Shown: positions 43,487-52,334, counted from the first letter of the stretch. The stretch is 64,000 nt of DNA from Flavobacterium sp. 245 (GCF_004362055.1 NZ_SNXB01000005.1:372001-436000); one strand, 5' to 3'. Program-made: numbers and translations. The notes: generated by a model from the sequence alone, not told the origin.

Positions 43487-44299
43487 ATGAAAAAGAGAAA
43501 AACCCTTGCTATAGGGATCATCACACTGATGATTCTTATTGGCGCGAAAATCAGCGCACAGGAAAAAGAAAGTGAAAAACCTGTATTTATTACGGTTACA
43601 ACTTTGCATCGGAATTTGGATTCTAAACTGAAAGCCAAAGACTGGAAAGCAGCAGAACAGGAATACTTTGATAAAGTTACCAGCAAAAACGATCTCATTA
43701 TTGGATCAGAAATTATCACTCATTACTACACTGATGATAATACTGAAATTGTTTTAGTCAATGTTTACAGAACTTGGGAAGACATTCAAAAAGCCAATAC
43801 TGTCAGTGATGATTTAATTAAAAAAGCATGGCCGGATGAAAAGGCCAGAAAAGCTTTTTTTGAAAAATATGATGCTTTTTATAGTCCCGTGCATTCTGAT
43901 GAAATTTATCAAAGCGTGACTTCTATTGGCAGGAAAGAATACAAAGACGAAACTAAAAAGCCAATGATTGTTTATTTGCGAAAATCACAGCTGAGCATGA
44001 AAGGAGATTCAAAAAAGGCAAAAGAATTCAATGACAAAATCACTTTTAAAGATCCTTATATAAAAGCCTATTATCCGTTAAGACATTCATGGGGTTCCAA
44101 TAGTACTGATTTTCTTGAAGTTTTTTACTATGATTCTTTAGCCGATCTAGAAAAATCAAGTGATAAAATAGACGAGCTCATCAAATCGAATTGGCCAAAT
44201 GAGAAAGATGCCGATGCTTTTTTTGATGAATTAGAAAAATCTTTTACCGGAAAACACAGCGATTACATTTATAGAAACGTTCCATCGCTTTCAAAATAA
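43487..44299 (+). CDS. Secreted protein with two tandem similar domains
   Basis: 270 residues with a signal peptide (cut after KISAQ). Two copies of one unit: ..SDDLIKKAWPDEKARKAFFEKYDAFYSPVHSDEIYQSV (about 106-143) and ..SSDKIDELIKSNWPNEKDADAFFDELEKSFTGKHSDYIYRNV (about 223-265), each preceded by a beta-alpha part with a Y..Y motif. This fits a duplicated ferredoxin-like (dimeric alpha/beta barrel) fold. No family name can be given with confidence. A possible -7 box TAAATTTG is at 43444-43451. Confidence 0.78.
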   Translation: MKKRKTLAIGIITLMILIGAKISAQEKESEKPVFITVTTLHRNLDSKLKAKDWKAAEQEYFDKVTSKNDLIIGSEIITHYYTDDNTEIVLVNVYRTWEDIQKANTVSDDLIKKAWPDEKARKAFFEKYDAFYSPVHSDEIYQSVTSIGRKEYKDETKKPMIVYLRKSQLSMKGDSKKAKEFNDKITFKDPYIKAYYPLRHSWGSNSTDFLEVFYYDSLADLEKSSDKIDELIKSNWPNEKDADAFFDELEKSFTGKHSDYIYRNVPSLSK

Positions 44300-44459
44300 A
44301 AAATAACCAAAAAAATTACGTTTATAACAAATTCTACATCAGCAAGATAGAAAACACATTAAAAAAACTTTAAATTTTTAGTGTGTTTTCTTTGCAGAAC
44401 TCAAAAACTAGCGTATATTTGCACTCGCAATCACGAAATGATAGCAACCTAGTAAAATA

Positions 44460-44537
44460 GGGCGATTAGCTCAGCTGGTTCAGAGCACCTCGTTTACACC
44501 GAGGGGGTCGGGGGTTCGAACCCCTCATCGCCCACCA
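44460..44537 (+). tRNA. tRNA-Val (anticodon TAC)
   Basis: Complete cloverleaf: acceptor GGGCGAT / ATCGCCC, D arm GCTC..GAGC, anticodon stem CCTCG / CGAGG with loop TTTACAC (anticodon TAC), T arm GGGGG-TTCGAAC-CCCTC and an encoded CCA. Followed directly by a terminator. Its last bases plus the first arm of that terminator (44530-44550) recur at 48174-48194. Confidence 0.97.
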
Positions 44538-44540
44538 AGA

Positions 44541-44570
44541 AACTCCTTAAGAAATTAAGGAGTTTTTTTT
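44541..44570 (+). terminator. Terminator after tRNA-Val
   Basis: AACTCCTTAA-GAAA-TTAAGGAGTT followed by a T-run. The same stem with another loop (ATAAA) occurs at 46266-46290 and 48185-48209. Confidence 0.9.
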
Positions 44571-44642
44571 TATGTTTTTTTTCTGAAACTATGCTTCCCT
44601 TTTATGGGCACGAATTGCAAATCTGCGCTATCAGATCGCTGC

Positions 44643-45533
44643 CTAAGAGGTAATATTAAGCTTATATCCTTTGCCACGTACAACATCAATTTTAATGTTC
44701 GGATCACATTCCAGTTTTTTTCTAAGTTTTGATATGAACATATCCAAACTACGGCCCACAATAACACCTTCATCTTCCCATATTTCTTTTTGGAGTCGGC
44801 TTCTTTCTATGGTCTCATTGGGAGATAATGCAAAAATGAGCAATACACGGGTTTCCGTTCCAGTGAGGTCTAATGTGTTTTCATTTATGATCAGCTTACG
44901 ATTCTTTGCATCAAACACCACCGAGCCTAAAGTGAACAAACTAGTAGAAGAATCATCACGTAAAGTTACTTTCGGCTTAACCGATCTAAAAAAAATAAAT
45001 CCAACAAATGCTAAAAATGACAGGCCAGCCAAAAAATATTTATTCTTTGCTGTATTTATACCCAATGGTTTAAATTTGATGTTAATCACGTAACATGCTT
45101 TGGGCTGCTTTCTTCCTTTACATGGTACAATATCATCTTTCTTATTTTTTGATATAGCATATCCATAAGCTATACTGGTATTACCACAATTCACTACGTT
45201 AACAACATAATCACTTGCGAGTGGATCTTTGGCTAACAAACGCTGGGTAATATTCACCAATGAGTCTGTTTGAAAAGTAAACTCATTCTCAAACCTGATC
45301 TGGTATTGATTTTCAGCGATCTTTTTTACGGGAAGAACCCTAGATGTATTATCTCCCGACTGTAAAAGTAATTCATGTCCAATTCTGCGGAGCAAAATTT
45401 CCCTTCTTGCGATAGCAAAGTCGTCACTATCAGTCATACCGAAAGCTGCACAGATTGCAGATATAAACAAAAGCAGTATCAATCCAAAGAGGAACTTGCC
45501 TTTCTCGGATATGAGATTTCGATTCCAATGCAT
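44643..45533 (-). CDS. Membrane-anchored winged-helix transcriptional regulator
   Basis: 296 residues: TM1 (about 12-32), a periplasmic domain (about 33-162; two pairs of Cys, CGNT and CKGRKQPKAC), TM2 (about 163-184), and a C-terminal OmpR/PhoB-type winged helix (about 195-296: GSVVFDAKNRKLIINENTLDLTGTETRVLLIFAL, RSRLQKEIWEDEGVIVGRSLDMFISKLRKKL, IDVVRGKGYKLNI). It is a one-component sensor like ToxR/CadC, but with the DNA-binding domain at the C-terminal instead of N-terminal end. Divergent from a secreted protein gene, its likely target. Confidence 0.86.
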   Translation of the reverse strand: MHWNRNLISEKGKFLFGLILLLFISAICAAFGMTDSDDFAIARREILLRRIGHELLLQSGDNTSRVLPVKKIAENQYQIRFENEFTFQTDSLVNITQRLLAKDPLASDYVVNVVNCGNTSIAYGYAISKNKKDDIVPCKGRKQPKACYVINIKFKPLGINTAKNKYFLAGLSFLAFVGFIFFRSVKPKVTLRDDSSTSLFTLGSVVFDAKNRKLIINENTLDLTGTETRVLLIFALSPNETIERSRLQKEIWEDEGVIVGRSLDMFISKLRKKLECDPNIKIDVVRGKGYKLNITS

Positions 45534-45548
45534 AGTGTCAAGTTTTTA

Positions 45549-45575
45549 TTTACAAAGTTTACATTTTTATTTACA
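45549..45575. promoter_or_regulatory. Three direct TTTACA repeats in the divergent gap
   Basis: TTTACA at 45549, 45558 and 45570 (spacing 9 and 12). OmpR/PhoB-type winged helices bind direct repeats near one helix turn apart, and the site lies just upstream of the regulator's start. Candidate operator for the membrane-bound regulator. Confidence 0.45.
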
Positions 45576-45607
45576 ATCTAAGTTCCTCTGGCTGAAATAT
45601 ATCAAAG

Positions 45608-45615
45608 TAATTTTG
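45608..45615 (+). promoter_or_regulatory. -7 box of the secreted protein gene
   Basis: TAATTTTG, 98 bp before the ATG at 45714; -33 not clear. Confidence 0.4.
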
Positions 45616-45713
45616 TTACACCAACTTCAAAAGGGTATGAAAAATAAAAAGAATGCCTTACATAAGCAAGATTTATCAGGAGATAGATCTATTTAATTAA
45701 AACTATAAAAAAT

Positions 45714-46253
45714 ATGAAAAAAATCATTTATGCGCTGATTTTACCGCTGGTTGCAGTAAGCGGTCTAGTGTTTGCTAATTCCGAAATTAAGAATGAAACT
45801 CCTAAAAAACCAACTTCAAAAACACTCTCTGCAGCTGAACGGAAAGTCGAACTGAAAAAATGGGAAGCTACCCCTGATGGTATAAAGGTCAAAAAGTGGA
45901 AAGCGTCTCCCCAAGGTAAAAAAGTTCTTGCCGATATTGCTAAAATAAGCAAGCCTATAAAAACCTTTACCAATATGGAAGCTGTAGTAACCTCACTTTC
46001 TCTCCCACCAGGATCACAATTAGGTTTCGGAGTGATGGTCAGGATTAATGGTGGGGATTATATTCTTAGATTTGAGCCGCAAATGTCTCAACTTGAGCAA
46101 TTGCAGAGCCTGAAAGTTAACGACAAAATAATTTTAAAAAGCCATAGCATATCGTACGCACCCAAGTATTCCTATTCAATACTATCGGGCGACTATGTAG
46201 AACGAGATAGTAAAGTAATTTATAAACGTGTCGCTAGCGAAGACGGTTGTTAA
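45714..46253 (+). CDS. Secreted hypothetical protein
   Basis: 179 residues with a signal peptide (cut after VFAN). A Lys-rich segment repeats itself (LKKWEATPDGIKVKKWKASPQGKKVL), then a beta-rich domain (FGVMVRINGGDYILRFEPQ, LKVNDKIILKSHSISYAPKYSYSILSGDYVE), OB-fold-like in appearance. No family recognised. Transcribed away from the membrane-bound regulator; both lie between tRNA-Val and a repeat of its 3' end. Confidence 0.75.
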   Translation: MKKIIYALILPLVAVSGLVFANSEIKNETPKKPTSKTLSAAERKVELKKWEATPDGIKVKKWKASPQGKKVLADIAKISKPIKTFTNMEAVVTSLSLPPGSQLGFGVMVRINGGDYILRFEPQMSQLEQLQSLKVNDKIILKSHSISYAPKYSYSILSGDYVERDSKVIYKRVASEDGC

Positions 46254-46265
46254 GTACTAAATTAA

Positions 46266-46297
46266 AACTCCTTAAATAAATTAAGGAGTTTTTTTTG
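46266..46297 (+). terminator. Terminator, second copy of the AACTCCTTAA stem
   Basis: AACTCCTTAA-ATAAA-TTAAGGAGTT and T-run, ending the secreted protein gene. The stem is identical to those at 44541 and 48185. The remaining 210 bp to the next gene are AT-rich with no recognisable feature. Confidence 0.88.
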
Positions 46298-46508
46298 TTT
46301 AATACCAAAATCAATTTTATTTAGAATTTGATTAAACACCGAATTTATTGGATTTTCGATTCAAATACCATTACCTCTATGACAAATAGATTATGAAGTT
46401 TTTAACGGTTTGCGTTTTATTAATGTGTAACAAATTATGCAAAAAGCTACATATACTAAATCACTATAGATTTAGAAAAGAAAAAACAATTAATAAAACT
46501 TCTGAAAT

Positions 46509-48119
46509 ATGACTTTATCACAATGGCTCGTCTTTATTTTAATTGTACAAATTATCCATGGGCTATCTACTTGGAAACTTTATCTAAAAACAGGGAGAAG
46601 ACCAATAGAGTCGTTTATACCAATTTATAATTTAATAATATTGATGACAATCATTAAACGCCCACGTTGGTGGGTCATTTTGCTTTTCATCCCCATCATT
46701 AACCTTTTAATGATTCCTGTGGTTTGGATAGAGGTTATTAGAAGTTTTGGAAAAAACACTACAAAAGATACTATAATTGTTTTACTAACATTAGGATTCT
46801 ATATTACTTTTTTAAACTATACTTCTGAAAAACTTATCTATATTGAGAATCGGGATTTAAAACCAAAATCTAAACCAGAAGATACCATAAGTTCTCTTAT
46901 ATTCGCCATCATTGTTGCGACATTGGTTCATACGTATATTATACAGCCGTTTACGATTCCATCTTCGTCATTAGAAAAAACTTTATATACAGGAGATTTT
47001 TTGTTTGTAAGCAAAATTAATTTTGGGGCAAGAACTCCCATGACCACAGTTGCATTGCCCATGGTGCATGACTCAATTCCTTTATTAGGTAAAAAATCAT
47101 ATTTATTTAATGATGACGTAACAAAAAAAGAAACATCCTTGTTAAACAAGTTTCAATTACCGTATTTCAGACTTCCAGCTATAGAAAACATTGAACGCAA
47201 TGAAATTGTAGTTTTTAATCAGCCTGCAGATACACTGCGTGATATGGATAATTTTCATCCTGATCGAAATTACTACAAGCCAATTGACAAAAAAACAAAC
47301 CTGGTTAAACGATGTGTTGGAATCCCAGGAGATTCTCTAGAAATTCGTAATGGAGATATATACATTAACGGCAAAATATCAAAATTACCCAATAGTGCAA
47401 AACCTCAATATAACTTTTTGGTTGATACAAAAGGAGATGCAATAAGCCAAGATGACCTTATTCATAAATATGGCGCCAGAGAAGGCTTAAAGTATGAAAA
47501 TGGGTATTTTGCACTTACCAATACTGGCGAGTACTTTTTGACATTAACAGATGAAGAAGCCAAATTAATAGCAACAAACCCTGTTGTAAAAGAAGTTAAA
47601 AAACAATTGACGCCAAAGGGTAAGGACGGAAATGTATTTCCTCATATTCCATCTTTGGGTTGGAATATAGACAACTTCGGCCCTATTTATATTCCTAAAA
47701 AAGGAGCGACTATTAAATTAGATGTAAAATCACTTCCTTTTTATAAACGAATCATTGAAGAATATGAGTGTAATAACTTAAAAATTAATGGTAAAGAGAT
47801 CTTGATCAATGGCAAAGCAAGCCATACTTATACTTTCAAACAGGATTATTATTGGATGATGGGAGATAATCGTCAAAATTCTCTAGATGCACGATTTTGG
47901 GGATACGTTCCTTTTGATCACGTAGTTGGCAAACCAGTATTTATTTGGTTAAGTTGGGATAAAGATGGCAAAGGCTTTAACAAAGTAAGGTGGAATCGGG
48001 TTTTTTCTTTTGTCAATGGAAATGGCGAACCTAAGTCTTATTTAATCCATTTTTTGGCATTAATAGTTATTTGCACAGTAGGAAACAAATTGATCAAGAA
48101 CAGGAAAGGTAATGCTTAA
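46509..48119 (+). CDS. lepB: Signal peptidase I, large flavobacterial type
   Basis: 536 residues. The N-terminus has three membrane segments and a PIYNLIILMTIIKRP motif (DUF5684-like), then the catalytic part: Ser154 in FTIPSSSLEKTLYTGD, Lys267 in LVKRCVGIPGDSLEIRNG, and MMGDNRQNSLDARFWGYVP. A large insertion (about 290-400) is usual in Bacteroidota. Cleaves signal peptides on the periplasmic side of the inner membrane. The position between two tRNA-Val tail repeats suggests it may be an additional copy; this cannot be tested within the window. Confidence 0.93.
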   Translation: MTLSQWLVFILIVQIIHGLSTWKLYLKTGRRPIESFIPIYNLIILMTIIKRPRWWVILLFIPIINLLMIPVVWIEVIRSFGKNTTKDTIIVLLTLGFYITFLNYTSEKLIYIENRDLKPKSKPEDTISSLIFAIIVATLVHTYIIQPFTIPSSSLEKTLYTGDFLFVSKINFGARTPMTTVALPMVHDSIPLLGKKSYLFNDDVTKKETSLLNKFQLPYFRLPAIENIERNEIVVFNQPADTLRDMDNFHPDRNYYKPIDKKTNLVKRCVGIPGDSLEIRNGDIYINGKISKLPNSAKPQYNFLVDTKGDAISQDDLIHKYGAREGLKYENGYFALTNTGEYFLTLTDEEAKLIATNPVVKEVKKQLTPKGKDGNVFPHIPSLGWNIDNFGPIYIPKKGATIKLDVKSLPFYKRIIEEYECNNLKINGKEILINGKASHTYTFKQDYYWMMGDNRQNSLDARFWGYVPFDHVVGKPVFIWLSWDKDGKGFNKVRWNRVFSFVNGNGEPKSYLIHFLALIVICTVGNKLIKNRKGNA

Positions 48120-48173
48120 AAAAAATTCTTTAAATCATTTAAAAAATAATTCATAAACAGGGTGATTTCTAAA

Positions 48174-48216
48174 GCCCACCAAGAAACTCCTTAAATAAAT
48201 TAAGGAGTTTTTTTTA
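48174..48216 (+). repeat. Direct repeat of the tRNA-Val 3' end plus terminator
   Basis: Bases 48174-48194 are identical, over 21 bases, to 44530-44550, that is GCCCACCA (end of tRNA-Val) and the first terminator arm. The terminator continues with an ATAAA loop and T-run to 48216. The rest of a tRNA is absent. This is what an attachment site at the far end of an inserted segment (44551-48173) looks like; no integrase gene remains. Confidence 0.75.
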
Positions 48217-48217
48217 T

Positions 48218-49741
48218 TCATAAATATTCATCAATCTTTCTATTTCTATTTCTATTTTGATTATTTACATCTTTGATCGCTTTTAGAATATTTCCAATTT
48301 GGATTTTATCGATACTATATTTATCAAAAAACACATATTCAATAGCCTTAGTGTTTGAAATATTTTCTAATGGATTTTTTCCAAGCAGAACCAAATCAGC
48401 TTTGTATCCTATTTTTATTTTTCCGGTATTTCTTTTCATCCAATTACTTGGCGCAACGCTTGCCGCATAAAGTACTTGTGAATTAGTCATTCCGCTTTTA
48501 GACAAAGATTCTAATTCGTTATGAAGTGAGAATCCAGGAACCACAGTGGCCACATTAGCATCTGTTCCTGCCATAACTGTAACTTTATTATCAACCAATG
48601 CTTTTGTCATAATATGAATAGCTTCTGCATAAGTATTCCAAAAAGTTTTGGATAGCTTTTTAGCTTTATCATCATCCTTCCCATCATATTCATAACCATT
48701 TTCACCAGGCAACCAGCCTAATTTGTAAAGTGGCGTTCCTTCAATAATTTTCGGATTAGCATATTCAAGTTCTATTTCTTTGAGTTTAGCCTTTAAGTCA
48801 AATCTTTGATTCGAAAAACTTTCACAAAGCCAAACCGTTGAAGTAACATTTATGTTATTTTCTCTGAGCTTTTTTGCAATTTGGTCAGAACGAAGTTTTA
48901 AAAATTGAAGGTATTCTTTCGGGTTTTTAGAAATTGATTTCCCAAATTCATCAATCGTTTTTATGGTTAGTTCTTCAACATGCGCCACTTCAACTTGACC
49001 TGATTTATAAAAAGTTTCTAAATTAACTAGGGGAATATGACCTATAACTGAAATATTTTGTTTTTTGGTTATCGCTATTGTTGTCTTAAACATTTCTGGA
49101 TTAACAAAACCATACATTTTAATGGCATCATAACCTTGTTCTTTTATTTTTTTGATTGCTTTTTCAGCATCTTTTTCGGTCGAATAATTAATAGAATGTC
49201 TTGTCCAACTGTAATAATAACCCGTTAGTCCGCTTTCACTAAATATGGGTGGAGAAGCAATAAACATTCGCGGTCCAATACCACCATTTAAGATTTCTTT
49301 TCTCCATTCTAAAATTGCAGTACTTCCAGCCATTTCTCTGACAGAAGTTACACCATTTACTAAATATAAAAACAAATCATTCTTGCTTTCTTTTAAATGA
49401 ACATGGCTATCTACAAGCCCCGGAATCAGGAATTTTCCTGTTCCTTCAATACTGGTAATTGCGCTATCCAGTAATTGATTTCTTCCAAGTTGAATTATGA
49501 TTCCATCTTTAATTAATACATTTTGATTCTTTAAAAAATAAGTGCAATCTTCTGAAAGAACGTTTACATTTTTTATTTGAATTGCCGTAGATGGTTTAAC
49601 AATTGAAGAAATATTTATTACTTGGGTCGATTTACCCAAGACTTTATTTAATTCATTATCTGCCCATATAAAAACACTTACTAAAACAACTATTGCTACA
49701 ATAACAGCATATAACAATCTCCTAAACCATTGTTTTCTCAT
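48218..49741 (-). CDS. Membrane-anchored amidohydrolase family protein
   Basis: 507 residues with one N-terminal membrane segment (about 7-27). Imidazolonepropionase-like amidohydrolase: HVH metal site in LIPGLVDSHVHLKES, YDAIKMYGF (likely modified Lys), IGHIPL and VAHVEEL (His ligands), and AGTDANV (Asp). The family includes periplasmic peptidases (prolidase-like) and many unknown hydrolases; substrate undefined. Alone, divergent from no gene, just next to the putative attachment repeat. Confidence 0.88.
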   Translation of the reverse strand: MRKQWFRRLLYAVIVAIVVLVSVFIWADNELNKVLGKSTQVINISSIVKPSTAIQIKNVNVLSEDCTYFLKNQNVLIKDGIIIQLGRNQLLDSAITSIEGTGKFLIPGLVDSHVHLKESKNDLFLYLVNGVTSVREMAGSTAILEWRKEILNGGIGPRMFIASPPIFSESGLTGYYYSWTRHSINYSTEKDAEKAIKKIKEQGYDAIKMYGFVNPEMFKTTIAITKKQNISVIGHIPLVNLETFYKSGQVEVAHVEELTIKTIDEFGKSISKNPKEYLQFLKLRSDQIAKKLRENNINVTSTVWLCESFSNQRFDLKAKLKEIELEYANPKIIEGTPLYKLGWLPGENGYEYDGKDDDKAKKLSKTFWNTYAEAIHIMTKALVDNKVTVMAGTDANVATVVPGFSLHNELESLSKSGMTNSQVLYAASVAPSNWMKRNTGKIKIGYKADLVLLGKNPLENISNTKAIEYVFFDKYSIDKIQIGNILKAIKDVNNQNRNRNRKIDEYL

Positions 49742-49767
49742 AAATTATTTAATTAAAATTTGAGAGA

Positions 49768-49775
49768 CAAAAATA
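49768..49775 (-). promoter_or_regulatory. -7 box upstream of the amidohydrolase gene
   Basis: On the minus strand TATTTTTG, 26 bp before the ATG at 49741; no TTG at normal spacing. Confidence 0.4.
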
Positions 49776-49814
49776 TATTCAAAAACATCCCTATTAAGCA
49801 TGTAATCAGGGATT

Positions 49815-49959
49815 AGGTATGAAATACGGTTTTTTAGGTATGAAAATTACAAGGACAATAATTACTTTTTGTGATTTTTAGAAACAGGCAGACCGAATTT
49901 TATTTTAGATTTTTTTCTGGATTCATATAAACTCGGTCACAGCCAAAAACTTCCGTAAT
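49815..49959 (-). pseudogene. 3' remnant of a paralogue of the 53250-53753 gene
   Basis: The minus strand encodes NYGSFGCDRVYMNPEKN and then, after a one-base frame change, LKIKFGLPVSKNHKK and a stop. The intact gene at 53250-53753 has KYSSFGCDRVYTYPEKD followed by FKIKFGLP. The fragment begins right at the stop codon of the DJ-1 gene (49960). Its last codons and the following 60 bases (49815-49877) are repeated at 52607-52668. So it is a broken copy, truncated at the DJ-1 junction. Confidence 0.75.
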
Positions 49960-50709
49960 TTAATCTATATCAATTTTTAAAATTGATATAACTTCATTTG
50001 CCACTTTATTGCCAGAACTCGGATCTTGTCCTGTTACAAATCTACCATCGACACTATAAAAAGCGTCTCCTCCCTTTTCAGAATAAACAAAATTGCCCTT
50101 ATTTTGTTTAATCGCATTGTCTATTGAAAATGGAAATGCCTTATAATATTCAGCATTTTTATTTTCGAACGCATCTGGATAACCCGTAATTTTTCTTCCA
50201 GCATACAGCGATTTTCCTTTTTCATCTTTCAAATAAACTATTCCGGCAGTTCCGTGGCAAATTGCAGAAACAATGCCGTTATTACTATAAATTGTTGTTG
50301 CAATTTTTTGAATTGCACTATCGTCCGCCACTCCAAACATCGCCGCTCCGCCTCCGCTGTAAAAAATAGCGACATAATCGCTGGGAATAATTTCTGTTGG
50401 TTTCTTTGTATGCTCCAATTTGTCCATAAACCAGCCATCATACAAATATTTTTTTTGCAAACTATCAGAACTGTTTATATATCCAATAGGAATTGCACCA
50501 CCTTTTGGGCTTATAAAATCAACTGTATAACCTGCTTTTATAAAAATATCATAAGGAACGACAATCTCTTCAAAATGATTGGCAGCAGGAATTTTAGTAT
50601 TTCCATAAAAATCTTGATTTGAAGTTACAAATAAGATTTTATTTTGAGAATTTACATTTGCAGAAAATAAAAGTACGCGAACAACTAATAAAATTATTAT
50701 TTTATTCAT
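49960..50709 (-). CDS. DJ-1/PfpI superfamily protein, secreted
   Basis: 249 residues with a signal peptide (about 1-21, ANVNSQ). The nucleophile Cys is in SAICHGTAGIV, and the substrate side has FYSGGGAAMFG and HFEEIVVPYDIF. Resembles the Hsp31/class I glutamine-amidotransferase-like glyoxalases and chaperones, but with export signal. Downstream of the SnoaL-like gene by 32 bp, so in one operon with it and possibly the AraC gene. Confidence 0.88.
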   Translation of the reverse strand: MNKIIILLVVRVLLFSANVNSQNKILFVTSNQDFYGNTKIPAANHFEEIVVPYDIFIKAGYTVDFISPKGGAIPIGYINSSDSLQKKYLYDGWFMDKLEHTKKPTEIIPSDYVAIFYSGGGAAMFGVADDSAIQKIATTIYSNNGIVSAICHGTAGIVYLKDEKGKSLYAGRKITGYPDAFENKNAEYYKAFPFSIDNAIKQNKGNFVYSEKGGDAFYSVDGRFVTGQDPSSGNKVANEVISILKIDID

Positions 50710-50741
50710 TTGCTAAAATTATTAAGTTAATTTAAGTACCA

Positions 50742-51203
50742 TTACTTCGTTTTAGCTGCTGGAACCTCAACAGTTCTATGAGGCGTTCTAGTTGAAATCT
50801 TATCTACTATAAACCAATCTTGATTTATTTTCATGAGATTAAAATAATCGACAAACAAAAGTTTTGAAGTACTAATTTCGACTTTGGCCGCAGCAACATT
50901 GTTTGTAATATCAATAGATATAATACGCCCAGACCAGTTAGCAGATCTAGCATTTGGTGCTTTATATCCTTTCATATATTCTGATTTACGAACAACATTC
51001 AATTTGTCGTCGGCAAAATATTTAAGCTGCCAAGAATCGTGAAAAGATTGGCCTACTTTAACTGAATCTCCTGTTGCCTGCCCATCTAAGTATAGATTAA
51101 GTGTTTTCTGAATCAAACCCCAATCATTTCCAAGATCATTTAATTGGGCATTTGCGCTAAGAAAGAAAAAATTTAAAGAAATAAATAAAAGTACTGTTCT
51201 CAT
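50742..51203 (-). CDS. Secreted NTF2-like / lumazine-binding-like protein
   Basis: 153 residues starting at the ATG at 51203 (MRTVLLFISLNFFFL); an upstream frame to 51236 does not give a signal peptide. Signal peptide 1-19 (SANAQ), then an NTF2/SnoaL-like cone fold: LNLYLDGQATGDSVKVGQSFHDSWQLKYFADDKL, SRSANWSGRIISIDITNNVAAAKVEI, FVDYFNLMKINQDWFIVDKI. Similar to the family named putative lumazine-binding; ligand unknown. Operon with the DJ-1 gene. Confidence 0.85.
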   Translation of the reverse strand: MRTVLLFISLNFFFLSANAQLNDLGNDWGLIQKTLNLYLDGQATGDSVKVGQSFHDSWQLKYFADDKLNVVRKSEYMKGYKAPNARSANWSGRIISIDITNNVAAAKVEISTSKLLFVDYFNLMKINQDWFIVDKISTRTPHRTVEVPAAKTK

Positions 51204-51305
51204 TTTTAAAGTTTTAGTTATTAATAATGAGAGCAAATATCCAGTAGTTGTTTTTTTGAAAGGTTCTAATTTATAATGTAGAACTCTTATTTTATAATTT
51301 CAAAC

Positions 51306-52334
51306 TTATTCTAAATGTGCTTTTTGGTATTCTGCAGGTGTTAAACCGGTTACTTTTTTAAATGCAGTAAAAAAAGCAGATTTTGAACTAAATCCACTGT
51401 CATAACCTAAGCTTTCGAACGTGAAATTTTTTTCGGTTTTTAATAACCTCTTTGCTGTTTCAATTCGATATTCTTTAATAAGATTTGAAAAAGATTTTCC
51501 CAAAATCTCATTTACATACTGAGATAATAAATGCTTTGTAACTTTTAGTTCTTTTGAAGCTTCTTCAAGGCTGAAATCTGGATTAAGATAAAGCTCTTTG
51601 TCTATTATTATATTGAATTTCTGGCCAATCAGATCCTGCATTTCGGCATCCATTTCTTTATTTTTGTATTTCTTCTTTTCTTGAAAAAACACACTTTCAC
51701 TGCTACTTTTAAAAATTAAAAGCAAAATAATTAAGTACAGGATAAATGTAAAAGATAAAGCTCCTACAATATAAGAAGTATAAGCAACAGTGGTATAGGC
51801 CAGCCAGATAAATGCTATACCCAGATAGATGCTAAGAAACCAAACCTCTATTTTTTTTAAACTTTCTTTTCCTTTGAGTTTTTGAATAATAGGCAGAATA
51901 TATCTGAAGGATAAAAGAATGTAAACAAACCATTGAAAATATATTGCGTTCACAATCCAACAGCTCCACATTGCCCGATGTTTAGTGTAAGGATACAAAA
52001 TTCCTAAAATGGTTATTACTACCAAATAAGGCAGTATGTGTTTTATCCAATTCGTTTTTTGATATTCTGCGTTCGGCTTCAGACTTAAAAAAAGAAAAGG
52101 TCCAATAAGAACACAGGCTGAAAGTCCGATTTGAATAAAAATATTGGATAAGGCAGGATTAAAGTAGAAAAAAACAGATTTTATAATTCGGATACTTAAA
52201 ACCAACAGAAGCAAGGACAGGAAATAATTTGCAAAAATTTTCTTTTTAGCATTTATAGCAAAATATAGTGAAAGTATAAAACCATTAAAAGCTCCTAAAG
52301 CACTCAAAAAGAAAAGCAGTTGATTGGATTCCAT
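51306..52334 (-). CDS. AraC-family regulator with seven-helix membrane N-terminus
   Basis: 342 residues: seven hydrophobic segments in residues 1-215, then a C-terminal HTH_18 AraC domain (about 240-340: FSLEEASKELKVTKHLLSQYVNEILGKSFSNLIKEYRIETAKRLL, FESLGYDSGFSSKSAFFTAFKKVTGLTPAEYQ). It is a membrane-bound one-component regulator common in Bacteroidota. It lies 103 bp upstream of the SnoaL-like and DJ-1 genes and probably controls them. Confidence 0.9.
   Translation of the reverse strand: MESNQLLFFLSALGAFNGFILSLYFAINAKKKIFANYFLSLLLLVLSIRIIKSVFFYFNPALSNIFIQIGLSACVLIGPFLFLSLKPNAEYQKTNWIKHILPYLVVITILGILYPYTKHRAMWSCWIVNAIYFQWFVYILLSFRYILPIIQKLKGKESLKKIEVWFLSIYLGIAFIWLAYTTVAYTSYIVGALSFTFILYLIILLLIFKSSSESVFFQEKKKYKNKEMDAEMQDLIGQKFNIIIDKELYLNPDFSLEEASKELKVTKHLLSQYVNEILGKSFSNLIKEYRIETAKRLLKTEKNFTFESLGYDSGFSSKSAFFTAFKKVTGLTPAEYQKAHLE

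Noticed and set aside
46266..46290. A second attachment site at the middle terminator
   Set aside because: Only the terminator stem is repeated there; the GCCCACCA tRNA part is missing, so it is better called a terminator.
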